Source of the DNA: Alphaproteobacteria bacterium
GTDB taxonomy: Bacteria; Pseudomonadota; Alphaproteobacteria; Caulobacterales; Maricaulaceae
Length of the DNA stretch: 64,000 nucleotides
Direction: 5' to 3'
Assembly (NCBI GenBank): GCA_024278855.1
Contig: JAJRSJ010000009.1
Location: 1 to 64,000 of the forward strand
In this document: positions 18,297 to 27,580 of the stretch, piece after piece
How the letters are laid out: every line of letters begins with the position of its first letter
Numbering within the stretch: position 1 is the stretch's first letter
The notes under the pieces: model-generated
The model's input: only the letters and a program-made list of their open reading frames with translations
What the model was told of the DNA's origin: nothing
Databases searched by the model: none
Translations under genes and position numbers: made by a program

Positions 18297-18875
18297 TTAT
18301 GATGTGCGTGCGCGGCGTTTTATCTCGGTCGGGGGGCGGCGATAGGTCTCGCGAAACACAGCGTTAAAGCGGCGCAGGGATTTGAAGCCTGATTTGTAAG
18401 CGATCTCGGTCATGGGGAGGTCGGTTTCGTCGAGCAGGCGTTTAGCCCGTTGCACCCGGGCGGTTTTTGCGGCTTGGCCCGGTGTGGTGCCCAGATGTTT
18501 TTGGAACAGACGGCTCAACTGCCGCGCCCCAATACCGAGCCTGCTTGCAAAGCTTTCCGTATCCACATCGTCCAGCGCCCCATCGTTGATCAGGCGCAAG
18601 GCCCGCTCAACCGTGGTCTTTGTCCCGTTCCACGCAGGCGAAAACGGCGCGGTCTCCGGACGACAGCGCAAGCAAGGGCGGTAGCCCGCCTGCTCGCAAG
18701 CGGCGGCGCTTGGATAAAAGGTCACATTTTTGGCCTTGGGCGCCGGCGCCGGACACACAGGCCGACAATATATCCGTGTAGTTTTAACAGCCGTAAAAAA
18801 CACCCCGTCATAAGCGGCGTCCTTGCACAAGCGAGCCGCGTTGCAGGTTTCGAAATCGGGTAGGGTGTTTTTCAT
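18297..18875 (-). CDS. adaA: AdaA-type methyl-phosphotriester sensor and AraC-family regulator
   Basis: This 192-residue protein is the N-terminal half of Ada. The zinc/methyl-acceptor domain has Cys37, Cys41, Cys68 and Cys71 (CRPVC and CLRC), almost the same positions as E. coli Ada 38/42/69/72. An AraC-type DNA-binding domain follows (ARQLSRLFQKHLGTTPGQ, EIAYKSGFKSLRRFNAVFRE). It lacks the O6-methylguanine transferase and glycosylase domains. Methylation of its acceptor Cys by DNA phosphotriesters should turn it into an activator. The separate ogt gene at 21447 could supply the missing activity, as with AdaA/AdaB of Bacillus. Confidence 0.88.
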   Translation of the reverse strand: MKNTLPDFETCNAARLCKDAAYDGVFFTAVKTTRIYCRPVCPAPAPKAKNVTFYPSAAACEQAGYRPCLRCRPETAPFSPAWNGTKTTVERALRLINDGALDDVDTESFASRLGIGARQLSRLFQKHLGTTPGQAAKTARVQRAKRLLDETDLPMTEIAYKSGFKSLRRFNAVFRETYRRPPTEIKRRARTS

Positions 18876-19034
18876 GGGCTAGCTATACAAGTTTAGGCAC
18901 TGGACGGCAAATACATCCGAGCATAGATGTCCGTATGTGGCGAATTACCATAGCGCTAAGGGCTGCTTGATCTTCCTTAGCAGACATTAGAATATAGAGT
19001 TGATATTATCGCGACAGCTCATAGTAGCTAATAA

Positions 19035-20117
19035 CTATTTTCCAGATTTTCTTCTGTTGTCTTCTTCGCATAACATTTGGCAATTTTCAGCGTTTGTTTT
19101 TCCACCTTCGTGCCATGGTGTTATGTGGTCAGCCTCCATCGCGTCAATATCGAATTTCTCGCTACACACCGTGCAAATACCTTTCTGCCGTTCATAGGCC
19201 TCCTGCCTTAGGTTTTTGCTGAAAGCTCGGATATTTAAGTGCTTTTCCTTTCAGTCAAGAACGTAGGCATAGATACCTTTCTTTTTCGTGACATCCTCAT
19301 CCTCCATGAGCCTTGAAATCTCAATTTCAAGCTTTTTGTGGTCGTATTCCTGATCCTTATACAAGTTGTAGAGAGTGCCCCAGTCAATGCCCTTCATCAC
19401 ACTTCGGTATGTCGGGAAAGTGGTCTGAACCCAGGCAATCAAAGACTGGAAGTACCGCCACAAACTATTGGCATTGGGCTTGTGCTGATGCTTCGCCATA
19501 TAGCCTTCAATGTCGCCATTGCTAATCCACTTGATTGTCGTTTCCAAATAGTCTTGGCGTATGGCGCTACCAGCTAGGTAATCACCCCCTAGCCCGTAGG
19601 CAGGACAGCCATTTTTACTGAAATGGCGTTTTGCATCCGTTACCCAAGAACCAGAGTACACTGCGTTTCTCAATTCTTGGTCGGTCAGTTTCTCGCCTGC
19701 AATATTGATAATTTTGAACCACTCCAACTTCTCACTGTCCGTGCCGCTGCACAAATAGACCATTAGCTTGTAGTTCAGAATTTGTTCTTGTTCATCGTTC
19801 TGCAAGTTGTGAAAATACATGTTATTGAAAGCAAAATCACCTTCGACAAACTGGCAGATGGATATGGTGCGTTGCTGCCCGTCAATGATCTCAAAATCGC
19901 CATCCTCACGCACAGCCCAGTACATGACGTTCAGCGGAAAATCTTTGGTGATGGTATCAATAACGGCATCACGCTGTTTGTCCTTGTAGATGAACTCCCG
20001 TTGATAGGGAGGGCGAATATCCAATTTGCCACCATAGCCGATTACGCCCGCTTCATCATTATCTTCATAGCCGTCCGTTAGCTCGCGTACGGTAATTTCC
20101 TTGAATTCTATTTTCAT
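19035..20117 (-). pseudogene. DUF262-HNH endonuclease, interrupted by an in-frame TGA
   Basis: The frame 20117 to 19035 encodes 288 residues of DUF262 (GmrS-like) sequence, with YQREFIYKDKQRDAVIDTI and the nucleotide-contact motif EIIDGQQRTISI. A TGA at 19251-19253 follows. Then 71 residues continue in the same frame with a complete zinc-type HNH domain (CTVCSEKFDIDAMEADHITP, WHEGGKTNAENCQMLC) ending in TAG. The two parts form the usual DUF262-HNH protein of about 360 residues, so the stop is a nonsense change or sequence error. The start overlaps the methylase stop by 4 bp. DUF262 proteins are often NTP-dependent nucleases of modification-linked defence systems. Confidence 0.8.
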
Positions 20118-21208
20118 TTTTGGGTTCCTTTTCGCCTGATAAGAACGCGTGCATACAATTGAATATAGCAGTCATTTTCGACGATGTAATAGGTCTTGTT
20201 CTGCGGTGGGAAGTCTAATTTCAGCGTGGCACCATCATTAAGTTTTGTCACATTGCTTCTCCGGCCATCTGCACTGACTTGTATTTGTGGTGGATAGGTC
20301 TTTGTCGCCGTACCGAACCAAGTTTTAGTAATACCTACAATCTCAAATTGGTCAGGATTGTGCTTGGTTAGAAAAGTGATAGGCACACCCATAACCCCCT
20401 CGTAGTTTATCGGGATATCCTTTGTTTTGCTGACTTCAATAGTAGCGTCATAGTTATCGTAGGTCGGATATTCTTCGGGGTCGTATTTTTTGTACAGAAT
20501 GAGGTCTTCGTGACGTTTGGTGATGTCGAGATTGGTGAACCAATTAACGCCCGATACCCTCACCATGCCTTCTTTGTGGTCGCCTGCAGTTGCATTGTCT
20601 TCGTAGTGGGTAATAAAATGAGCTGCTGCACCTTTAAATCCGTAGCCTAGCCAGATTTTATTCTCCTTAATGTATTTAAAAATATTCTTGTAAGTAATTG
20701 CGTTTTGGTGCCCGATAATCAGGAACTTCTTGTCATATTCAAAAAGCTGGTTCACATATTCGCGAAAGAGTGAAAAGGGAGGGTTAGTCACCACGATGTC
20801 GGCTTGCTTCAGAAGTTCGATGCTTTCTTCACTTCGGAAATCGCCGTCACCCTTCAGATACTTAATGCCGATTTCATCTGTGTCTGGCACGTTGTTACCG
20901 TTCTTGTCACCGCTATATTCCAGATAGATGGCACGTTCAGAGTCGTTTCTACTGAATAGGTCCATATTCTGGTTTTTATAGCAAGTGGCGATAAGTTTTT
21001 TGAGACCCAACTTTTCAAAGTTGAAAGAGAAATAGTGGAAGAAATTACTCACTCTCGGGTCGTCGCAATTGCAGTAAATCACTTTGCCTTTAAAGTGCTT
21101 TTTATAGTGCTTTAACTCCCGTTCAATGTCAGAAAGCTGGGTGTAAAATTCATCTTTCTTTGAGCTTTTTGCTTTGTGAAGATTTCGGTTTTTTGTTTTC
21201 GTCGTCAT
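20114..21208 (-). CDS. EcoRI-family adenine-specific DNA methyltransferase
   Basis: This 364-residue protein has the N6-adenine methyltransferase motif IV NPPF (IVVTNPPFSLFREYVNQL, about 137-154). The region after FYTQLSDIERELKHY resembles the EcoRI methylase family, with CNCDDPRVSNFFHYF near residue 50. It would methylate adenine in a specific duplex site using S-adenosylmethionine. It is the first gene of a two-gene cassette with the DUF262-HNH nuclease, overlapping by 4 bp (ATGA). The genes sit between adaA and ogt and have AT-rich, lysine-rich coding, suggesting horizontal transfer. Recognition sequence unknown. Confidence 0.85.
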   Translation of the reverse strand: MTTKTKNRNLHKAKSSKKDEFYTQLSDIERELKHYKKHFKGKVIYCNCDDPRVSNFFHYFSFNFEKLGLKKLIATCYKNQNMDLFSRNDSERAIYLEYSGDKNGNNVPDTDEIGIKYLKGDGDFRSEESIELLKQADIVVTNPPFSLFREYVNQLFEYDKKFLIIGHQNAITYKNIFKYIKENKIWLGYGFKGAAAHFITHYEDNATAGDHKEGMVRVSGVNWFTNLDITKRHEDLILYKKYDPEEYPTYDNYDATIEVSKTKDIPINYEGVMGVPITFLTKHNPDQFEIVGITKTWFGTATKTYPPQIQVSADGRRSNVTKLNDGATLKLDFPPQNKTYYIVENDCYIQLYARVLIRRKGTQK

Positions 21209-21446
21209 TCAAATTCCAAATTTCGTTGCGGCGTTGTTTCGTTTATTGCATGAGCCACCATTAAAAAGCTAGCGCTTCTTACTTATTTCAAGTTTCCCTC
21301 TGTAAACTAGCAAATTCCCAATGCCCGCTTTTGCCCCCAAAGCAGACCCTATTATTTTATCCAAAAAACAACAATGTCCGTTTCCGGCGAGCATTGCTTT
21401 AGGGGGCTTGTATTGATAGGTTTGTTTTTGAACCGAGGAAATCCCC

Positions 21447-21968
21447 ATGCGTGATTTGAAGAAAGCGTCCAAAAGCATAACCCATTATGATTATCTGGAT
21501 ACGCCTATCGGGCCGTTACTTTTGGCCGGGTGCAAAGACTATTTGCGGTTTGTTGGCTTTGCCGAAGGCTTTCAAGCCCGGCGGCCACTTGAAATATGGA
21601 AACAAGACGGCGGCATGTTTACCCAAGCCCGGCAGGAATTTGCCGAGTATTTTGCAGGGACCCGCACTAAATTTACCGTAGCCATCAAACTCAGCGGTTC
21701 GGATTTCCAACGCTCTGTCTGGCAAGCACTGATCGACGTGCCTTACGGGGAGACTTGTTCATACGGCGATATCGCCCACGCCATCAACAACCCCAAATCA
21801 AGCCGGGCCGTTGGTGGGGCCAATAACGCCAACCCCATTCCGGTGATCGTGCCGTGTCACCGCATTATCGGCGCGGATAAATCTATGACAGGGTTTGGCG
21901 GCGGTATTCCGACCAAGGAATTTTTACTTGACTTGGAAGGCCGGGTGGCTGGCACGCGATTGATTTGA
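21447..21968 (+). CDS. ogt: Methylated-DNA-protein cysteine methyltransferase (Ogt/AdaB type)
   Basis: This 173-residue suicide repair protein removes O6-alkyl groups from guanine. The active-site motif IPVIVPCHRIIG carries acceptor Cys137, and the helix-turn-helix (YGETCSYGDIAHAINNPKSS) and GGANNANP turn are in place. It stands apart from the AdaA-type sensor at 18297, which lacks this domain, and the two may form a split adaptive response. The stop lies 7 bases from the convergent lipoprotein gene. No defect seen. Confidence 0.92.
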   Translation: MRDLKKASKSITHYDYLDTPIGPLLLAGCKDYLRFVGFAEGFQARRPLEIWKQDGGMFTQARQEFAEYFAGTRTKFTVAIKLSGSDFQRSVWQALIDVPYGETCSYGDIAHAINNPKSSRAVGGANNANPIPVIVPCHRIIGADKSMTGFGGGIPTKEFLLDLEGRVAGTRLI

Positions 21969-21974
21969 GAAAAA

Positions 21975-22481
21975 CTATTCTTGGTTTTCGTAAAAGTGCG
22001 GGCAGATGATAGAAGTGCCGCCGATAACATATTTTTGCTTGAACGCTTCCATATAGGCTTGGGCTATATTATCGATTTTGCTGTGGCTCGCGGGTGTGCC
22101 GGTATGCAATATAATAAGCACCTTGCTTTTTTCATGCTCGGTTGTCCCTGCATTATTCCAAAACCCGTTGGCATCAACAACACTAAACCCGTCCGGAAAA
22201 TTGGGCACAACGGTTTTGCTTATAAACCTGTACCAGTCAGCTTCAGAGACTTCACCTCCAGTACTGATGCTCCGCCCTAAATAAAGACTGGTTTCATGCC
22301 ACAACTTGTTTTCGCACACAGGTGTTTTGGAATTTTGAGAATAAACATCATTTGTCGTGCAAGCCGCCAACCCTAAAACAAGCACTACAAGAAGCGCGAA
22401 AACAAGCCCGCCGGCAAAACGGTTTAGATGTTGTTTACATGTCATAGGCAAATATAGCACAATAAAATGATTGCTACACAA
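21975..22481 (-). CDS. DUF3574 lipoprotein
   Basis: This protein of about 156 residues has a hydrophobic signal with lipobox LGLAAC. The start is more likely the Met at 22445 (MTCKQHLNRF) than 22481, which adds an odd hydrophobic extension. The mature part carries the DUF3574 pattern (LWHETSLYLGRSISTGGEVS, DWYRFISKTVVPNFPDGFSV, VLIILH). It is probably anchored in an envelope membrane; its function is unknown. It is convergent with ogt. A shared hairpin terminator lies just upstream, between it and hppA. Confidence 0.7.
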   Translation of the reverse strand: MCSNHFIVLYLPMTCKQHLNRFAGGLVFALLVVLVLGLAACTTNDVYSQNSKTPVCENKLWHETSLYLGRSISTGGEVSEADWYRFISKTVVPNFPDGFSVVDANGFWNNAGTTEHEKSKVLIILHTGTPASHSKIDNIAQAYMEAFKQKYVIGGTSIICPHFYENQE

Positions 22482-22483
22482 TA

Positions 22484-22515
22484 AAAAACCCGGAGCCGTG
22501 AAGCACCGGGTTTTT
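22484..22515 (-). terminator. Rho-independent terminator downstream of hppA
   Basis: A perfect 10-bp stem (AAAAACCCGG at 22484-22493, CCGGGTTTTT at 22506-22515) with a 12-base loop sits 20 bases after the hppA stop. The arms supply a T-run in both directions. It should end hppA transcription on the minus strand. Confidence 0.8.
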
Positions 22516-22535
22516 GTTTGGTTTAAACTTACAGC

Positions 22536-24599
22536 TTAAAACATGCCGCTTGTCGTCAACAGCGGTGCAATTACCAAGCTGACAATCGCCATGACGTTAA
22601 TCAGGATATTCATGGCCGGGCCGGATGTGTCCTTGAAGGGATCGCCAACCGTATCGCCAACCACTACGGCCATATGGGTGTCCGTACCCTTGCCGCCGTA
22701 ATTGCCTTTTTCCACATATTTTTTGGCATTGTCCCAAGCCCCGCCCGCATTGGCCATAAACAAAGCCATCAGCACACAGGTCAGCAAAGCACCGGCCAGA
22801 AATCCGCCGAGGGCTTCCGCGCCAAGCACAAACCCGACCAACGGCGGAACACCAACAGCGATTGCGCCCGGAAGCAACATTTTCTTGAGCGCCGCTGTCG
22901 TGGCAATATCAACGCATTTGGCCGTATCAGGTTCAGCCTTGCCTTCTAAAAGACCAGGTATTTCCTTAAACTGTCGCCGGATTTCATTGATCATTTCAAA
23001 GGCCGCATCGCCGACCGCAGTCATGGTGATGGCCGCGACCAGGAACGGAACCGTGCCGCCGATAAACAGACCAACCAAGACTTTCGGATTGGAAAGCTCC
23101 ATGGAGAACTCGCTGTGATGGTCGCTAACCACTGCGCCAAAAGCAACAATGATCGCCAAGGCGGCGAGTGCGGCCGCACCAATGGCAAAGCCCTTGCCAA
23201 TGGCTGCCGTTGTATTGCCAAGCTCGTCAAGACCGTCGGTGATTTCGCGCACCTCTTTGCCCATGCCCGCCATTTCTGCAATACCGCCGGCATTATCAGC
23301 CACAGGGCCGTAAGCATCAATGGCCATGGTAATGCCGACCGTGGCCAACATGCCAACTGCGGCAATGCCAACACCGTAAATACCGACCAAAGAGGTAGAG
23401 ACGAAAACAATCGTCGCCAACACCAAGAGCGGAATAACCACCGATTGCATACCAACACTCAGCCCGGTGATCATAACCGTCGCCGGGCCTGTCTTGCCGG
23501 ATTTGGCGATTTTGCGCACCGGAGAGCCGCCGGTATAATATTCGGTGATGAGGCCAATGGCGACACCGCCGGCCGCACCACTGGCAACAGCCAGCCAAAC
23601 TGTAAGCGGTGTGTCAATATCGTCCAGAATATCGACATTAATACCTATTTTTTGAATGAGAACATAAGCCGCCGCCAAAAACAAAACCGGCGCACCCAAA
23701 GTTCCAATCCGAAGTGCCGTCGCCGGGGCTGCGCCCGCGAACATTTTAATCACACCGATCATCAAAATAGACGCCAGCAAACCAATGGTCGCCAGAGCGA
23801 GCGGCAAAAACATCAAGGCGGTACTGCCCATAATCGCGGCAATGGCGATAGAGGCAATCATGGCCCCGCAATAGCTTTCAAAAATATCCGAGCCCATGCC
23901 GGCAACATCGCCGACATTATCACCAACATTATCAGCAATCACGCCTGGATTACGCGGGTCGTCTTCGGGGATACCCGCTTCAAGTTTACCAACTAGGTCA
24001 GCGCCAACATCGGCAGACTTGGTGAAAATACCGCCGCCAATGCGCGAAAACAAAGCCACACAAGACGCGCCAATACCAAAACCTTCCAAAGCATGGACAT
24101 TGTCTTTAAGGGTCGCGCCCTCCACACTGGCGATTTGGAAAAACACAAACAATCCGCCCAGACCTATCAGGCCGAGTGCCGCAACGCAAAGCCCCATGAT
24201 GGAGCCGCCGAAAAACGCCACCGTCAAGGCTTTGGCCGAACCGTGATCTTTCGCCGCCGTGGCCGTGCGCACATTAGCTTTAGTGGCCGCATACATACCG
24301 AGCCAACCCGCGATAGACGAGGATACCGCCCCGACGATGACGGCGATACCGGTTTCCTTGCCCAGAGCCAACCAGACAATAATGGTCAATACCACCAAAA
24401 ACATGGTCAGCATTTTGTATTCGCGTTTCATAAACACCATAGCGCCCAGATGTATCTGGTCGCCGATTTTTTTGACCTTGTCATCACCCTCAGGATATCT
24501 TTTGACAATAAAATACAAGGCAAGCGCAATTAAAAGACCAAAGATGCCAATGATTGGCGGCAGTTTTGCAAGTTCAGCAATGTTCATAGTTTCTGGCAT
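22536..24599 (-). CDS. hppA: Membrane ion-translocating pyrophosphatase HppA
   Basis: This 687-residue membrane enzyme couples PPi hydrolysis to H+ (or Na+) pumping. It has about 16 hydrophobic segments and the catalytic signatures [20 protein letters not shown] and [19 protein letters not shown]. The residue separating K+-independent from K+-dependent enzymes is Ala in [10 protein letters not shown], where K+-independent types have Lys. A K+-stimulated enzyme is therefore predicted, unusual for an alphaproteobacterium. Whether Na+ or H+ is pumped cannot be read with certainty. The soluble pyrophosphatase gene lies immediately upstream. Confidence 0.93.
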   Translation of the reverse strand: MPETMNIAELAKLPPIIGIFGLLIALALYFIVKRYPEGDDKVKKIGDQIHLGAMVFMKREYKMLTMFLVVLTIIVWLALGKETGIAVIVGAVSSSIAGWLGMYAATKANVRTATAAKDHGSAKALTVAFFGGSIMGLCVAALGLIGLGGLFVFFQIASVEGATLKDNVHALEGFGIGASCVALFSRIGGGIFTKSADVGADLVGKLEAGIPEDDPRNPGVIADNVGDNVGDVAGMGSDIFESYCGAMIASIAIAAIMGSTALMFLPLALATIGLLASILMIGVIKMFAGAAPATALRIGTLGAPVLFLAAAYVLIQKIGINVDILDDIDTPLTVWLAVASGAAGGVAIGLITEYYTGGSPVRKIAKSGKTGPATVMITGLSVGMQSVVIPLLVLATIVFVSTSLVGIYGVGIAAVGMLATVGITMAIDAYGPVADNAGGIAEMAGMGKEVREITDGLDELGNTTAAIGKGFAIGAAALAALAIIVAFGAVVSDHHSEFSMELSNPKVLVGLFIGGTVPFLVAAITMTAVGDAAFEMINEIRRQFKEIPGLLEGKAEPDTAKCVDIATTAALKKMLLPGAIAVGVPPLVGFVLGAEALGGFLAGALLTCVLMALFMANAGGAWDNAKKYVEKGNYGGKGTDTHMAVVVGDTVGDPFKDTSGPAMNILINVMAIVSLVIAPLLTTSGMF

Positions 24600-24724
24600 G
24601 GTTTCCCCCTTAAGGATTTTAAAAAGCCCAAAATTTAGTTATGGACGTTTTAGTGGGAAATTTGGCCTTGTCTAGAGGTTTTTGGTCTAGGCTTTTTTTG
24701 GGTTTTTGGGAGGGATACACTTTC

Positions 24725-24765
24725 TTTCTTTCCTTCCCCCATGAAAAATGGAGGAAGGAAAGAAA
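24725..24765 (-). repeat. Long imperfect hairpin between ppa and hppA
   Basis: TTTCTTTCCTTCCCCCAT at 24725-24742 pairs with the complementary arm at 24748-24765 with one mismatch and a 5-base loop. It lies about 20 bases after the ppa stop and 125 bases before hppA. A typical T-run is missing, so this may be a processing or stability element, or a weak terminator for ppa. Confidence 0.5.
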
Positions 24766-24785
24766 CCAATCAAACGCAAATTGTT

Positions 24786-25310
24786 TTAACTATACGCTTT
24801 AATCGCAGCCTCTATCATTTCGCCTGCTTTGTCCTTGTCGGCCCAGCCTTTGATTTTCACCCATTTGTCGGCTTCCAGGTCTTTGTAATGGGCGAAAAAA
24901 TGTGGGATGCGTTGTTGCAGAACTTCGGGTAAATCCGTGTAGGATTTAATCTGGTCGTAAAATGGCGTCAGTTTTGAATGGGGGACGGCGACGATTTTTT
25001 CGTCCATTCCAGCTTCGTCTTCCATCAATAATACGCCCACAGGTCTGGCCCGCACCACACAGCCAGGCATCAAGGCCCGCTGTCCCACCACCAACACATC
25101 ACACGGATCACCGTCGTCGCTCAAAGTATGGGGAATAAACCCGTAATTACACGGATAGCGCATGGCGGTATAAAGAAACCTGTCCACAAACATTGCCCCG
25201 GAGGCTTTGTCCATCTCGTATTTGATCGGCTCGCCGCCGAGCGGCACTTCAATAATAACATTGATATCAAAAGGCGGGTTTTCCCCAACCGAAATTTTAG
25301 ACATATCCAT
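24786..25310 (-). CDS. ppa: Soluble inorganic pyrophosphatase
   Basis: This 174-residue family I pyrophosphatase hydrolyses cytosolic PPi. The substrate-binding residues lie in [15 protein letters not shown] near residue 30. The metal-binding signature is [11 protein letters not shown] (about 66-76), and a late active-site segment reads [20 protein letters not shown]-like ([16 protein letters not shown]). Length is typical for bacterial enzymes. It is followed on the same strand by the membrane pyrophosphatase, so this locus holds both the dissipating and the energy-conserving enzyme for PPi. Confidence 0.95.
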   Translation of the reverse strand: MDMSKISVGENPPFDINVIIEVPLGGEPIKYEMDKASGAMFVDRFLYTAMRYPCNYGFIPHTLSDDGDPCDVLVVGQRALMPGCVVRARPVGVLLMEDEAGMDEKIVAVPHSKLTPFYDQIKSYTDLPEVLQQRIPHFFAHYKDLEADKWVKIKGWADKDKAGEMIEAAIKAYS

Positions 25311-25402
25311 AAGTGACCTCGCGTGTACAGAACTGGCGTTTCAATAAAGCAGGGATGTGGTGCGTCAAGGGAGAAAACTGATGATTGCACATCCCTCTAG
25401 CC

Positions 25403-25607
25403 TATACCCCCTCACCTTGTTCCTCTCCCCATTTTTGTTTTTGGGGGAAGAGGAGACGGTGTCTTGGCCATCTTGCTTGCCCATTGTTTAGATGTTGCCT
25501 ATATTTTTGCAGGTGTTGCAGTACACATTGATAGCTTTATATAAATCACAAAACAATTGAACGTGGTCTCCTCTCCTTTGGGGAGAGGAACAAGGTGAGG
25601 GGATATA
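25403..25607. repeat. 205-bp inverted-repeat element in the ppa-def gap
   Basis: A 29-base arm at 25403-25431 (CCTCACCTTGTTCCTCTCCC core) is complementary to 25579-25607 with 28 of 29 matches. A shorter nested pair (GAGGAGAC / GTCTCCTC) lies inside. No coding sequence is present. It has the shape of a MITE or a large extragenic palindrome. The whole gap 25311-26075 holds no gene; besides this element, only the candidate RNA at 25741-25975 stands out. Confidence 0.7.
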
Positions 25608-25740
25608 TTGTAAAGGGGCTATCCATGATTTAGCCAATGCGAGCTGTTTGTAAATCGTTGAAATACATAGGTGTTATACGTTGCCTAAAAAACCAAACCC
25701 ACGGCCTTCCTTACGGCCCTATATTACCAATGTTCTTCCG

Positions 25741-25975
25741 CTAGGGACAGGCAAGCGTACGTTGGCTGGCTGGGCGGGGGACGGCGTTTCGTCGGTGTGG
25801 ATGCTCCTGTAACGAGGAGTGGTCGGCTGGCTCCGGGAGAGGTCCTTGGTTCTCGACTAACCTACGGGCCCCCTATGTGAAAAGACGCCGCCGTGTGGCT
25901 AGCTCCTCACGAAACTAAACTAAGCGCTCTAATCTGGTATTCCAGTGTCGGGCAAAACCACACGGACGTCCCATT
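25741..25975 (+). ncRNA. Candidate structured RNA upstream of def
   Basis: This non-coding stretch is GC-rich compared with the DNA around it and has several stems: GACG-CGTC at 25780-25793, CTCC-GGAG near 25805-25819, CCGTGTGG pairing with CCACACGG (about 25891 and 25958), and GGGAC near 25744 pairing with GTCCC near 25968. The outer pairings enclose the inner ones, as in a folded RNA about 230 bases long. It is not a tRNA, I see no tmRNA tag frame, and RNase P or SRP motifs are absent. A 6S-like RNA is possible but not shown. Strand is a guess. Confidence 0.3.
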
Positions 25976-26075
25976 ATGATGTCACCAAAAATAAACTACC
26001 GAGCCGCACGGGTGCGGCAAATCTCGTGTTGGGTGTATCACGCCCACTCTTGACGAACGCAAACTAGAGACTTAC

Positions 26076-26651
26076 ATGAAAGCCATGACAATTAGACCCA
26101 TATTGACCGTACCAAATCCTGTGTTGAAACAAATATCCAAACCCGTCAGCAAGGTTACGGACGAAACCCGTGCGCTCATGGACGATATGCTGGACACCAT
26201 GTACGATGCACCGGGCATCGGCTTGGCCGCCATTCAAATCGGAGTGCCGCTGAATATAATTGTCATGGATTTGGCCAAAGATAAAGATGATGCCGGGGAC
26301 GAGGACGAGGCAGACGGCGAGACGAAAAACGCGCCACAACCCAACCCTAAATTTTTCATCAACCCGGAAATCCTGGAAGCCGCAGCCGAGCTGAAGCCTT
26401 ACGAAGAGGGATGTTTATCTGTCCCGGAAGTGTCGGGCGTAGTCGAGCGAGCGGAGCGGGTGAAAATCCGCTATCTGGATTATCACGGCAAACAAGTGAC
26501 CGAGTGGGCCGAGGGTTTATACGCTATTTGTATTCAGCACGAAATGGATCACCTCAAGGGCATATTGTTCATTGATTACCTCTCCAGGCTGAAACGAAAC
26601 CGGGCCGTCAAAAAAGTGCAAAAATTCGAAAAAGCGAAAGCAGACGCCTAA
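26076..26651 (+). CDS. def: Peptide deformylase
   Basis: This 191-residue metallohydrolase removes the N-formyl group from nascent proteins. All three motifs are present: [19 protein letters not shown] with its metal-ligand Cys, and QHEMDHLKG with the two His ligands and catalytic Glu. An acidic insertion ([14 protein letters not shown]) between motifs 1 and 2 is longer than usual. Translation may begin at ATG 26076 or 26085. It overlaps fmt by one base (TAATG), forming the common def-fmt operon. Confidence 0.95.
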   Translation: MKAMTIRPILTVPNPVLKQISKPVSKVTDETRALMDDMLDTMYDAPGIGLAAIQIGVPLNIIVMDLAKDKDDAGDEDEADGETKNAPQPNPKFFINPEILEAAAELKPYEEGCLSVPEVSGVVERAERVKIRYLDYHGKQVTEWAEGLYAICIQHEMDHLKGILFIDYLSRLKRNRAVKKVQKFEKAKADA

Positions 26652-27580
26652 TGACCTTGCGGGTCGTTTTTATGGGGACGCCGGAATTCGCCGTGCCGTC
26701 ATTATCGGAAATACTTGCGGCGGGCCATGATGTGGTGCGGGTCTATACCCAGCCACCGCGGCCGGCCGGGCGCGGCAAAAAATTGCGCAAAAGCCCCGTA
26801 CATCAATTCGCCGATATTATGGGTATACTGGTCGAAACACCGCCAAGCTTTCGCAAGCCCCGTGTTATTGACGCCTTGCAAGATGTCGGCGCTGATGTGG
26901 CCTGCGTCGTGGCCTACGGGCAAATTCTGCCCAAACGGGCTTTGGCGGCGCCTAAATACGGTTGTCTAAATTTGCACGCCTCCAAATTGCCGCGCTGGCG
27001 CGGGGCCGCGCCCGTCCAAAGGGCGATTATGGCCGGCGACACCGAAACCGCCGCCCAAATCATGCAAATGGATGTAGGGCTGGATACCGGGCCGATTTTG
27101 CTCTCGGAAACCGTGGCCATCACCGCCGACGACACGGCGGGTACATTACATGACCGCATGGCGCAGATTGGGGCCGGGTTATGGCCACAAGCTCTGGCGG
27201 CATTACAGCGCGGCGCACTCAGGCCCAGCGAACAAGTCGGCGAACCGACCTATGCGGCCAAAATAGATAAAACCGAAGCCCGTATTGACTGGAACATAAG
27301 TGCGCAAAATTTGGATTACCACATTCGCGGCCTGTCGCCATTTCCGGGTGCCTGGTGTGAACTGCCCGGCAGAAAAACGGCTGAGCGGGTCAAAATCCAT
27401 TTGGCACAAGTTGAAGACGCAGCGGGTGCGCCCGGCACTGTGCTTGATGATAAATTGCTCATCGCCACGGGCGGCAAGGCTTTGCGTTTATTGCGGGTTC
27501 AGGCGGGCGGAAAATCGGTCATGGACGCGGCTGATTATTTGCGCGGCCGGCCCGTGAACGTCGGTACAAAATTGACATGA
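26651..27580 (+). CDS. fmt: Methionyl-tRNA formyltransferase
   Basis: This 309-residue enzyme formylates initiator Met-tRNA using 10-formyl-THF. It shows FMGTPEFAVPSL at the N-terminus and the catalytic NLHASKLPRWRGAAPVQRAI (about 106-125) with Asn and His. The Asp of LDTGPILL follows, and a C-terminal tRNA-binding barrel completes it. It overlaps def by 1 bp and truA by 4 bp, so the three are translationally coupled. Confidence 0.95.
   Translation: MTLRVVFMGTPEFAVPSLSEILAAGHDVVRVYTQPPRPAGRGKKLRKSPVHQFADIMGILVETPPSFRKPRVIDALQDVGADVACVVAYGQILPKRALAAPKYGCLNLHASKLPRWRGAAPVQRAIMAGDTETAAQIMQMDVGLDTGPILLSETVAITADDTAGTLHDRMAQIGAGLWPQALAALQRGALRPSEQVGEPTYAAKIDKTEARIDWNISAQNLDYHIRGLSPFPGAWCELPGRKTAERVKIHLAQVEDAAGAPGTVLDDKLLIATGGKALRLLRVQAGGKSVMDAADYLRGRPVNVGTKLT

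Noticed and set aside
23115-23996. Long forward frame inside hppA
   Set aside because: It is an antisense shadow of the well-conserved pyrophosphatase; its sequence is His/Asn/Arg-rich artefact.
25741-25975. tmRNA, RNase P RNA or tRNA in the ppa-def gap
   Set aside because: No tag reading frame, no tRNA-like T-arm and no RNase P core motif was found, so only a generic structured RNA is suggested.
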